Below, one piece after another: positions 45,192 through 64,000 of a stretch of DNA of 64,000 bases. This stretch comes from Glandiceps talaboti (lineage: Eukaryota > Hemichordata > Enteropneusta > Spengelidae): assembly GCF_964340395.1 (NCBI RefSeq), contig NC_135560.1, forward strand, positions 17,091,098 to 17,155,097, read 5' to 3'. Position 1 is the first letter of the stretch, and every line of letters starts with the position of its first letter. Made by a program: the position numbers and the translations under genes. Below the pieces are notes generated by a model. That model worked only from the letters and a program-made list of their open reading frames with translations. It made no database searches and was not told the origin of the DNA.

Positions 45192-46852
45192 TTGAACTGA
45201 TCGTATGACACTCTTTTGAGAGTTCAGCTCAGCTGATATAATTTGAACCTTGACCTGTACATGGCATGACCAGGGAAAGTTCGATACACTATGCGCGCGC
45301 ATAGTACATGTAGCTCTGTCAGCACACAGAACAGGGCGTGGAAATAAATTTAAGATATAAAATAAGCGACGTTGATGAATTCGATTAGTGGATATAATCA
45401 CACGAAAGCAATGTATGTTAGTTTCGTCACTGATATCAAAAACGACGTCCGACAGCTATGCCGCCATAAGCACAGACAAGAAACCGTGGCTTTCATTCGT
45501 CACCTGTCGCAATGTGACGAATGCTTAGGGAACATTTCTGATGGTTACGAAAGCCGCTGAGGGCCATCGTACTTCCTACTTCAATTTGATGGTCTGAAAG
45601 GGAGGGTGCCATGAAATATTTTGCTCATGATTTGAACCGAATTAAAACTCACGAGTACAATTGCTTTAAGTACAGAAAGGGGTGTGAAAAGTGCTTATTA
45701 TTTATGGAGCGATCAGTTTTGATGGCCGGGGGCGGTAAATCGTGGTGGGGGGGGGGGGGGGGGGCACCTTAATTTGGAACTCAAAGAAGGGTGTCATCAT
45801 TTTAACAAAGTGAATAAAGGGGGTCACCTTTAATATTTTCAACAACTAAACTAAACCATGAACCACCCTGCTGTACTTAAATTTCCATACAACAAATGTA
45901 TGTGCATACAATAAACCATAAACAATGGCTATAAATATATGTTCAAATATAACATAAACTCTGATTCTTGAGCATTCAAGCATATGACATAGAGTCATAA
46001 CATTGCACATTTTAAGCAAAGTTTTGTTAGAAATGACTTTTCAATATTGCAGGCCATGAGTTGCATTGTGTCATCATGTGGTATAAAAACTTGTATGTGT
46101 AGCTGTACACTAAGAAATGAAATACCTTGAAATTTACTGGATGGACTGACTCTAAAATCTGTGTCTCCATTGACCTGAACAAGTTGAATTGTACACAAAC
46201 ATAGCCAATAGACACACACTTTCAAATAATTTAATGAATTTGTATCTCTAAATGGTAACTGACCTCCACTGTGCATGTTTTCCCCAAATTTTCTCACTTT
46301 CTACTTGATCTTTTTTTATTATTATTTGTGTCAGTATGACTTGAAATGATTTAAACTTTTGAAACCTTAAAATTAGTGATACTTTTATGATATAACTAAG
46401 TTGTGTTTTACTTCTGAATGTTGCTCTAAATGGCCTCCAAATGGTGTTCATTTTTTTCAAAAAGCTCTTACCGTGGGAGGGGGACACCCTCCCAACCTCC
46501 CCCGCGAGCTTGTATAACAGGCGCGCACGCGCATAGCGTGCTCTTCTCCCCATACTGTTTCCAGTTCTCTAGCTACTTTGAAACTGACTGAAACTCCTAG
46601 GTTTACAATTATATTAACTCTATTTCTAATTATATTATACTTTACAATTAGCTCAATTAATCTATAAGCTTAATGGTAATAGTTCACTAAATCTAAGAGA
46701 TATCCTAGAACTTTTGGTTACTAAACCATGAATATTTTGTATGTGCATATGAGCAAACAATCATACTTCTCATAGGGTTCCTGTCTAAAGAGCTTTGGAC
46801 ATGTGAAGCAATGGATTTGGGACAGCAATTTACCAGATACACTTAAAATTAC

Positions 46853-47041
<189 letters not shown>

Positions 47042-47829
47042 GCAATGAAAACAGAGAACGTGGCGTGAAGTGTGTTTTGGGAGATTTCAACACAAGTGAT
47101 GAATCACAACTGTTGTGGTGGGGATATGGGGGGGGGCTAATACTGTGACATGTTTTCACTGTCAAGGTGTATTCTTAGGTAAAATACGTGTCAGAGTTGA
47201 AAGATTACCTTATTTCGGAGAAGCTGAACAGTCATTGACAGAGTAATGTATCAACCCATTCCAGGCAGTACATGTTAAATATGTTTTCCTCGAAATTATA
47301 CAGTTAGGTTCTTAGGAATCATACCGGGAAGAGTTTTTATCGCTCCAAAGCAAATACCATCTTCAAACTATAACTTTTTCCCGAAATAAGGTACGAATCA
47401 ACCCGGGAAGAGCCACAAACTACAGATTGTCGTCAACCCATCACTAAAAGAATTGAAATGCATAGTCTTTGAACTATAAACGTGTAGACTCGTTTTCTAC
47501 GATCTAAACATGATGACGTCATCACGTCATTCTCACGTAGCTCACTTTCTGACTGAAAGTGGAGTTTAAGTAAGCAGCGAAGTAACCAATGACAACCGCC
47601 TGTCAGTGTATGAAGGATTACTACTGACAAGCATGCCCAGCAGGAAATTTAGCTCGATTTCGGTAGAATTTGTTCTCATTTGAACCTATAGCTATTGACA
47701 AGTAAAGGTATCAAACGACAGTGGTGACGATTATAACACTACATACCTACTATACACACAAACAACACAAACCAGATACATTGAGGAGAGATAATAGTGG
47801 ACATGTATGAATGCTTAACAAGTTTAAAA

Positions 47830-47835
47830 TTTATT
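47830..47835 (-). terminator. Candidate poly(A) signal of the metallopeptidase-ShKT gene
   Basis: AATAAA on the minus strand, about 160 bp past the stop codon. Confidence 0.5.
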
Positions 47836-47992
47836 TAGGTTGAAATGAAATGATAAAAGTAGCCGTAGCTTACAATTTCAAATGTAGCATGCAAAAGGGA
47901 AGACAACTTTCTCTGCTTGCTTTCATAAAGATGTCGAAAAGTGGTGATAAAGAACTCTACATTGATCATGTGTTAAATATAAAGGTCGTTAG

Positions 47993-56223
<8,231 letters not shown>

Positions 56224-59062
56224 GTTCAACAGACGGAACCCAAGTAACAATCTTCAGGAAGAATGAAATGATTTATAAAAGCGTGTTAAGTACGTAATTG
56301 ATCTGCTCAGAGGAAGGATTTGGGTAATTCTAATTATTTCACAGCGATGTTCAATTACATGATAATTAAGTCAAGAACTTAGTTTAAAGTTGTGTAATCG
56401 TGCGTGTTATTATGCATAGCCAGACCACAGTGACATAACGCAAATTAAGTATACAGATGAGATGCTTCTTGTTCTAAAATTCACAACAAACTCGAAATCA
56501 CAAGATTTCTATTACTGCAAATCATCAAAAGATAAATATCCGAATTGATAGATCTATGGCTCATTTGCTGTCATTTTTTCTGTAACAATAGCTGATGTGA
56601 ATTATATCTGACCCGTACTTTCGTTCATTCTATTTTGACCTTTAAAATTTCAGACTCATTAAAGCTTTTGTGGAGGTGGGTGCCTGGTGGTGATCATATT
56701 AACTAGTTCAAGCGAGAATTAATGGGTTCCTCATGTGAAATCTGAAAAAAGCTGTGTTTTTCTATGTCTTTGAAATAACAATTTACTTTAATGCTGGTGC
56801 ATATGTTGTTCTGTCTACATGAACAGAATTGGATAGATTAGACTCTTTGCGGAGCATACAGCTTTGGACTGTTGTGGGCATATCAGCCCCTAATTGACAT
56901 TGTCCGGCGCTCCAGATGGAGCGAGGCTATAGGGATGAGCGATGTCCGTTCATCCACCCGTCTGTCTGTCTGTGCATCTGTCCGTTCTTCCGTCCATAGA
57001 GAGCCCTATCTCTGTAACCCAATACTGTACTCAATGTCAACCACTTTGGCATTTATAATTTGTCAAACACAAGAGAGTAAATATACATGTCACTTTATTA
57101 TGTGATCATGTCCAAACAACGACAACTTTTATGGTATAAATTACTTTTCCAACCATAACTCAAGAAATCGAATTCAGGTGTCTACATCCATATTATCGTA
57201 GGTAAAGTTTCTTTATAAGACATTAACCATTGTTATTGACAAACATCCTCAAGGTCAACCACAGAAATCAAGGTCAACCACAGAAATTTGCTTTCATAAA
57301 AAAGTGTTTTGCATAAAGAGACTTTATTGAAATGTCTGCACCCATAGTTATTGCAGTAAGGCGTTGGAATTTGACACACCTTTATCATCATGGTCATATA
57401 ACAATTTGCTCAGTATCTTCAAAGGTTTTGTACCTTAAGACAACATTCAAGAATCTGCACCTATGTTTATAGAAGTAAGCTTTCTAATGAAACCTTCATC
57501 ATCAACGCTACTCATACACTAAATAAAAATTGTCAATTATTGATATTGTTGTGAACATTGTCTGCAGCAACCATAAGATGTTATCGCCTGGACGCAGTTG
57601 GTCACTCTAAAACTGTAGGCTTGTGAGACTTAGCTTTGGGTGCTTTGATACTGAAATAATTCAAGTGGTTCATTATACATTTCCCTTCTGTTCTTTTCTT
57701 ATATGAAGAAGGTTGTGTAGGTTGCTAAAGTTGAAACCTCGAAAACCATAAAACTGAAAGGGCCGAGGGTTTTTTTGGTTTTTTTTTTTTTTTGGTTTTT
57801 TTTTGGGGGGGGGTGGTTTGGATTATGGTTTATGTAGTGTTGCAGTTGTATAATTGTTGGACGCAACTTGTCACGGATGTACTTCGGTCGTTCAGTTGCC
57901 ATAGTCTTGTTGCTATTGTTATAAATAGAATGTTGTGTTTTTTCGACAAACCCATAAACAAGCTTGTTCTCGCTCAAACTAATTACACTGTGTATACTAT
58001 GTACACTAACATGGTCATAATGCTTATCATAAAGTAGTTTTATACCAAAGGGATTGGTCATTGTTTGATCAGGCTTTCCTTGGTCATTCGTCGTCATCAA
58101 GTCATGCACAATATGCCTTGAATATCAAATGGGGTTTATGCGTATTTGTTATCACGACGGAGCGGGGCGGCCATGTAAACATTATTGTAGATAGATTTAG
58201 AAAGTATACTCTAATGATAAACCAAACAGTTCAATATAATTGCTGTTTCATTTCTTATTTATTTTTGAACAGATAAAAAGATGTGATCGGAAATTTGATA
58301 TCACAGTATTTTCCTCATTTTCACTGTATATACACATGTATGTATTACTGCATGCTATGTGATTATTCAGCAAGCTCCGATATCACTTCCAGGCAAGCCA
58401 TGATAGTGCAATTGCAAAGAAACAGAGACAAGGAAAAAATGAACCTATTTGTGATAGAAAGAATATTGTTGCGGTACCGTCTTTAGTTACTTTGATAGCA
58501 AGTGATCCATCATCTAATTTGCACATCATTAAGTATGCAAATTAGTTCAATAAGATGCAAACAACGTCTGGAAAGACATGTGTCATGATATCATAACCAG
58601 TCAGATAAAATTCTAAGCAGCCTTTGATAATTATATTATCTCAAATTTAATTAGCCATGCAAATTCCATAATAGTACTTGCATCATTACTATTGAATATG
58701 TATCGCGATATTCATATATTCATTATGTTTGATAATGTGAGGTTATTCATGAGCAACCATACATGAAACGATACCTTGAGAAATATCATTTATTTAGCAA
58801 ATTAGTCAGTAATATAAAAGCCATACATATCTATAGGACATGTGTGGCATGAAATTGATGAAATTATAAGTAGATTAAATTTTGAACAACTGTGGGTGAA
58901 TACATAACCTAATATGTACATGCCTGAGTGTCAACAAATATGCGTTAATTTAAAGATTTGGTATAAAAAACAACTAAACATCTGTGACCGTAAAGGAAAT
59001 GTATGTTGAATTTCATTTCATTTGAGCCATATATAGATTATTAAGAAAATGATAACAAAGCC

Positions 59063-59127
<65 letters not shown>

Positions 59128-59158
59128 GGCAGACAGACAGACAGACAGAAAGACAGAC

Positions 59159-59206
<48 letters not shown>
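59063..59206. repeat. (CAGA)n microsatellite
   Basis: About 145 bp of CAGA with a few single-base interruptions. Confidence 0.95.
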
Positions 59207-59542
59207 TTGCTATCTCATCATCTCCTTTTGTGAGAGGTAAGAAATCAGAACACGATAGAGTCTCATTCGAGTATATAGAGCCCTCTAACGGTGGAGTAGA
59301 GAAGTTGTAAATTCCTATCACTATTCAGGTCACTCAGTATAAGGATGTGTACTTCCGATGATAAATTTCAGTGTGATCTTTTATTCAACTCATAGACCCG
59401 GCCACATATTATATTAAAGCGCATACCAACCTAAAACAGATCGTCAGAGGATATAATTTGCTTCAACAGTCTACAATTATGTGTATCCTCAGCAAAATTA
59501 ACCATCAATTTTGACCAAAATGTACACATATGCACATGTTTT

Positions 59543-59548
59543 TTTATT
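59543..59548 (-). terminator. Candidate poly(A) signal of the right-edge ShKT gene
   Basis: AATAAA on the minus strand, about 150 bp past the stop codon at 59695-59697. Confidence 0.45.
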
Positions 59549-59694
59549 ATGAAATGAAACAAAGTTCCATACATGTAATTGTGTGTCAATATTTCAGTGC
59601 TCCAGAGTCCAATACTCTTATGTCAGTGTTAAAAATGTTAAACCCTGAACGTCCTATATGTATATTTATGATATACAAGACCGGCTACGGTGTT

Positions 59695-60611
59695 CTAATA
59701 TAAACGCTGTTCACAAAAGCCGCAACTCAATGGACACACTTCATTCATTTTTGCGTTGTCACTGTCACATTGACCAGCTTTTGCCCATTCCGGACATTGT
59801 TCGTCTTTATCACTGCAAGCTGGAAATGAAGAAAAAAAGAACCAATCTAAATATTTTCAGACCCCCAACGGCATTTTGAAATGTAACATCTTTAAATACG
59901 ATGATTTTATAAGAAACCTGAAATTGGCTAGGTTCCATTGCACGTCCTAGACATCATAGGTAATTACGTGGAAATACGGTCAGATGGTCAAGGCAAAATC
60001 CAGCAGTTCTGATATTTGAGAACATTGCTATCTGTTTTGCTGGTTAGCACGATGGTGGGAACCATATTTTTAGAAATACCTCTTCAGATGTTTGCAGAAA
60101 GGAAATCAAATGACCCAGGACAACAGCGACTATAAATCATAGCAAAATATTCTTACCACTGTACTATATCTGTGTATGTATACACAATGAAAGTTTTGTT
60201 TGAAAGTCATACTAAAGGGTACGCATGCGTGTACATGTACACCTGAATGATTTAGTCTTTTAATTAAGACAAGGCATATTTACTTTTGGATAAATTAACA
60301 GGTTTTAGTCGTTAGAAGAAACGATCATCGATATGCTTCATACCTTTACACACATTGCAACTTTTCCTACAATAACGCCACGTAAACGTTGGATTGGCAT
60401 AACATTGATTACTATCAGCCCAATCTACGCAGTCTTCGTAGAAGTCAGTACAATCTGGAAAGAACATAACAAACGTAACATATTATAGTAATGATATCAT
60501 ACACGCATACATCCATCCATCCATCCATACATCCATCCATTCATTCATCCATCCATCCATCCATCCATCCATACATACATACATACATACATACATACAT
60601 ACATACATACA

Positions 60612-60706
<95 letters not shown>

Positions 60707-63700
60707 TCAATAGCTACAACTTGTAACTGAGGAGTGATAAAAACTTACATCTAACAGCTTCGCACATATCACAGCTCTTCTGACACAAATGTAACAACAT
60801 GTGTGCATTGGTATCACAGCCTCCATTGCCAGCCCAGGTTGTACAGTCTATGTGGCTATCCTGACAAGCTGGTCACAAAAAACAACAGAAGATGACAAGT
60901 CAGTCTTACAAAATGAGCTCATTACAATTGCAACGACTACCTTTAACATACTTTCAACAATACGTATTGTTATGTCATGGTATACGTTGTAGATGGGTCA
61001 AGTATGGGCAAATGATGGAGTTACAGTTATGCAAATCAAAACAATTTTGATTCCCTCTTACTCCTTTGTTTACATAACATTATTCATTTTTTATTTTTCT
61101 TAGTGGGTCATTGGGTCTTAGTGGCTCATTGGCTGATAAACGTTCTTGGTCTGGCGTCATCTTGAGCGAAAGGCTGTTGGACTAGTGTCACCTACCTTTG
61201 TGAGCCAAGTGATGGCTATAGTACACATACATGTATACATGGACTAGCATCACCTACCTTTGTGAGCCAAGTGATGGCTATAATACACATACATGTATGC
61301 ATGGACTAGCATCACCTACCTTTGTAAGCCAAGTGATGGCTATAATACACATACCATGTATACATGGACTAGCATCACCTACCTTTGTGAGCCAAGTGAT
61401 GGCTATAGTACACATACGTGTATACATGGTGTCACCTACCTTTGTGAGCCAATGATGGCTATAGTACACATACGTGTATACATGGTGTCACCTACCTTAG
61501 TAAGCCAAGTGATAGATAGTTCACAACCATGTATACTCAGTATGTGTACATGATTGCTCTCTTTACCCAAAGACATGTTAGGTAATTCGAGTGGCGTTTT
61601 ATTTTTATACTTCAAAATACTGATCTTACAAAATTTTTCTTAAAATGTTTTACGAATTGTTTGACCATGTTAAAGTTTCATTAAAGAAAAAAAAATCATA
61701 TAATTTTTTTCCTGATTTGGGGATATACGGAATAATATGACTAGATGTACAAGGATGTTTGGTTACTTAGACTATGTGGTGTTTATCGAATTTATAAGTA
61801 TCCAAAACTGTCAAAATTTTTACATTACAGTTTGAATTCCTGGTGAGAGGTCCACCAGTTACAAGACGTCATTCAACATATTTTCGAAATTGGAATGTAA
61901 AACAGAAATAGCCATTTAAACCATATGGTTCGGGACTGTGCCCCTTTGAGTCACCCTGAGTGGAAAACACAGTAACCTCAATCAATCACACACACACACA
62001 AAGTTCAGACTTTGGTCAAGCATATCCAACAACTGAAGAGACTGGTAGTGATGAAACACACTCCATACCTGGGTCGATCGTTGTTAGTGCTTGTGTTGTT
62101 TTTAGTGCTGTCGTTGGGCTGGCGGTTGTTATAGCAACAGTTGTTAATTCAGGCAGCGTTGTTTCTTCTTTCTCTGTTGTAGCTTTTAAAGTTTAGATAG
62201 GCAGTTGTCAATGCTTCTAGTTAATATAAAGCTGATGAAATTGTATGATTACTGCCGACTGCAAAATAGTGTGACATTTAAGAGAGATTACGACACAGAC
62301 CAATGTTCTGACCGAAAGGCATAGAATTAAGGATTCTTCTTATATAGCGTGTACAGAAATGATAATTGTTTGGTGCATGAATTGTTTACAGTTGTTTTAC
62401 CGTGTAGTTTTTTATCTACCGAAACCTACAACAGCTTCCGCTTTATTTGTGGTGCACAGTTTTACTTCAGACCATATTGTATTTACTGCTGTGATCTGAA
62501 CCATGGGATGAGGCATTTATCTTAGCACAATGTCGTGTTTTTTCTTTCGAAATGCAAGTCTGTGTCGAAATTCTAGACTCAATTTACCATTATGCAATCT
62601 ACAGTATAAAACCCCAAATGATAGTAATGTAAATGATAAACAAATTCAGATAATAGAAATATATAATAATGGTGATTGTATTGGTGGTGGTGGTGATTGT
62701 ATTGGTGGTGGTGGTGGTGGTGGTGGTGGTGATGATTGTATTGGTGGTGGTGATGGTGGTGGTGATTGTATTGGTGGTGGTGGTGGTGGTGGTGGTGGTG
62801 ATTGTATTGGTGGTGGTGGTGGTGGTGGTGGTGGTGATTGTATTGGTGGTGATGATGGTGGTGGTGGTGGTGGTGGTGATGATTGTATTAGTGGTGGTGG
62901 TGGTGGTGGTGGTGTGATGATGATGCTACTACTAATATTTATAACAAGAATACATGGAAAATAAAAATATCATGGTAGCTGTAATGAAGCCAGGAGCATG
63001 AACTCTACTCTTTCTCATGAGATGTTATTGAGTGATGGATGAATTCATTTTCTCTCTAAGGTTATGCGGAGAAACATTTGTGAAATCAATTATTGGTCCT
63101 GGCATTGTTAAACACTTCACTTATTTGCAGGACTGTAGCCAACACATCACAGACGTTATCTATCGTGTCGTATATAGCCAAGCATTTATACTTTGAAGTC
63201 AGCCTGGTTACTATCATGTACATGCATGTGGACCAATGTATGCAATTTGAATGATAACTATGGGGAGCAATACGGTATTATTTTAGTCCATGGAAATCAA
63301 ATTACTACATAAATTTCAAGGCATGGTTCGTCATTAGAATAAAGGCTATATCAGCATTGGAATTAGAGGAACCAAACGGAAGCAAATAACCAGTATTCAA
63401 CGTGGCTAAATGTCAAGATCATTTCCCATTCAATTATACTGAGCGACTTCACTGCCATCTGTGTAGTTCGATAATGTTTTGAATCCTCGTCATCACATAC
63501 CTGCGGTTGCTAGACTCTTCAGTATAATTCTACATGATGCTAGTTTTATGGTAGTAGTGGACATCATGAAAGTAGCTTGTTTACAGTCATGGGGACTTGA
63601 CAACGTTGCCCTGTATAAGTATAACTGCTAGAGCGATATTGCATTGCTGAGACTTTCTCATCTGTGAAAAGGCTATGAAAGAGAATCTGTCTATTGCTGT

Positions 63701-63874
63701 ATGTGTGCATGGTACGGTGTCAGTGTTTGTCGTCTCCATTTAGTATACCCATTTGTAACCTTAAGATCCAACAAATGTACATCAGCAAACCTGGTTTAAT
63801 TGTCGGTTGTATGGGTTCAGTCTTCTTCTCCTTCTTCTTGGCATCGATCTTACTCTTCGCTAGTTTCGTCTTTT
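59695..63874 (-). CDS. ShKT-domain protein, 3' part only (5' end beyond the right edge)
   Basis: Five minus-strand exons join in phase: 63791-63874, 62069-62182, 60749-60868, 60344-60454 and 59695-59819. The last three each encode one ShKT domain: [20 protein letters not shown], then [20 protein letters not shown], then [20 protein letters not shown], ending CGFCEQRLY and stop. The two upstream exons encode a Lys-rich stretch ([20 protein letters not shown]) and a Thr-rich stretch ([20 protein letters not shown]), which look like low-complexity, possibly O-glycosylated linkers. Phases (each exon begins in phase 1) match the ShKT exons of the neighbouring gene, suggesting a related architecture. 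The catalytic or N-terminal part is not in the window. The ShKT exons are well supported; the two linker exons are less certain. Confidence 0.72.
60506..60700. repeat. (CATC)n(CATA)n(GT)n microsatellite
   Basis: It lies in the intron between two ShKT exons of the right-edge gene, starting about 50 bp upstream of the exon at 60344-60454. Confidence 0.95.
61171..61530. repeat. Minisatellite, about six units of 54-63 bp
   Basis: The unit runs ACTAGCATCACCTACCTTTG, then TGAGCCAAGTGATGGCTATA, then RTACACATACATGTATACATGG. Units 1-4 are 62-63 bp; the later ones lack the GACTAGCA part and are about 54 bp. It lies in the intron between the Thr-rich and first ShKT exons of the right-edge gene. Confidence 0.9.
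62671..62914. repeat. (GGT)n-based compound minisatellite
   Basis: GGT trinucleotide runs are punctuated by GATTGTATT at semi-regular spacing. The glycine- or valine-rich open frames across it are artefacts of the repeat. It lies between the two linker exons of the right-edge ShKT gene. Confidence 0.9.
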
Positions 63875-64000
63875 CTGTGGAAAATCCAGAAGACACAAAA
63901 TAAATTCATCCGCTCGAGTCTAAGATTCTTTGTGAAATATCATGATTCCATTGGATACTGAAAAATTGAAGCATGCACACATGCCATTTTCTAGCGCCAA

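Larger units (their letters stand above)
56224..59694. other. Intergenic region between the two ShKT genes
   Basis: I find no convincing exon here. It includes a T/G-rich run at 57770-57810 and a CAGA tract at 59063-59206. It should hold the promoter of the metallopeptidase-ShKT gene and the 3' UTR of the next gene. Confidence 0.55.

Noticed and set aside
45995-46553. Two overlapping minus-strand frames of about 100 codons
   Set aside because: They have unremarkable composition, no domain and no paralog in the window; chance frames are expected at this length.
57699-58109. Minus-strand frame of 136 codons
   Set aside because: It has no recognisable domain, contains a poly-Lys stretch from a homopolymer run, and lacks splice or paralog support.
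59063-59206. Regular CAGA repeats as a possible CRISPR array
   Set aside because: The repeat is a four-base microsatellite without spacers, in a eukaryotic genome.
62530-62964. Glycine-rich or valine-rich frames in the GGT tract
   Set aside because: The frames follow from a GGT trinucleotide repeat. No signal peptide, splice or homology support is seen, and the tract lies in an intron of the minus-strand ShKT gene model.

Overview
This is a eukaryotic, intron-rich, AT-rich nuclear genomic window. Every multi-exon gene is split by GT-AG introns of about 0.1-2.9 kb. There are two nuclear tRNA genes, a CR1/L2-like non-LTR retrotransposon, MITE-like elements and a very high load of simple repeats. 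Gene content (secreted C45-type NTN hydrolases, SLC27/FATP-like acyl-CoA synthetases, secreted proteins ending in arrays of ShKT domains) and intron style fit an invertebrate animal, probably marine. I cannot name the species or phylum from the sequence alone.

Layout. (1) 28-11277, minus strand: two tandem genes for secreted C45-family proteins (penicillin acyltransferase / dcd1A-like). The downstream copy runs off the left edge (first five exons present). The upstream copy is complete: 14 exons, 435 aa, predicted nucleophile Cys173. (2) 12175-27353, plus strand: two tandem FATP/very-long-chain acyl-CoA synthetase-like genes, nine exons each (618 and 619 aa). The first is divergent from the complete C45 gene across about 0.9 kb. 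(3) 27354-31346: convergent intergenic DNA with tRNA-Leu(AAG) and tRNA-Thr(AGT), both minus. (4) 31347-40150, minus: a third, older FATP-like paralog (627 aa) with the same nine-exon structure; its last intron holds an antisense CR1/L2-like reverse transcriptase with an open ORF. (5) 40177-45184: a 5.0-kb long-terminal-inverted-repeat element, flanked by a 7-bp target duplication, inserted only 26 bp 5' of that gene's start codon. It contains a second nested 0.9-kb palindromic element with its own 8-bp target duplication and a paralogous empty site nearby. (6) 47993-56223, minus: a complete nine-exon gene for a secreted protein with signal peptide, HExxH zinc-metallopeptidase-like domain, Pro-rich tandem repeat and three ShKT domains (527 aa). 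(7) 59695-63874, minus: the 3' part of another ShKT gene whose 5' end lies beyond the right edge.

How the genes may work together. The three FATP-like proteins have the AMP-binding and FATP signatures and should activate fatty or other carboxylic acids to acyl-CoA. All three end in PTS1-like tripeptides (SRL, SRL, ARL), which suggests peroxisomal targeting. The neighbouring C45 proteins belong to a family of acyl-amide hydrolases/acyltransferases, but they carry signal peptides, so they should act in lysosome or secretory space rather than in peroxisomes. A shared pathway is only a hypothesis from proximity. The ShKT genes look like an unrelated neighbouring secreted-protein cluster.

The gene models were assembled by hand from splice sites, reading phase and paralog comparison. 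No database search was possible.
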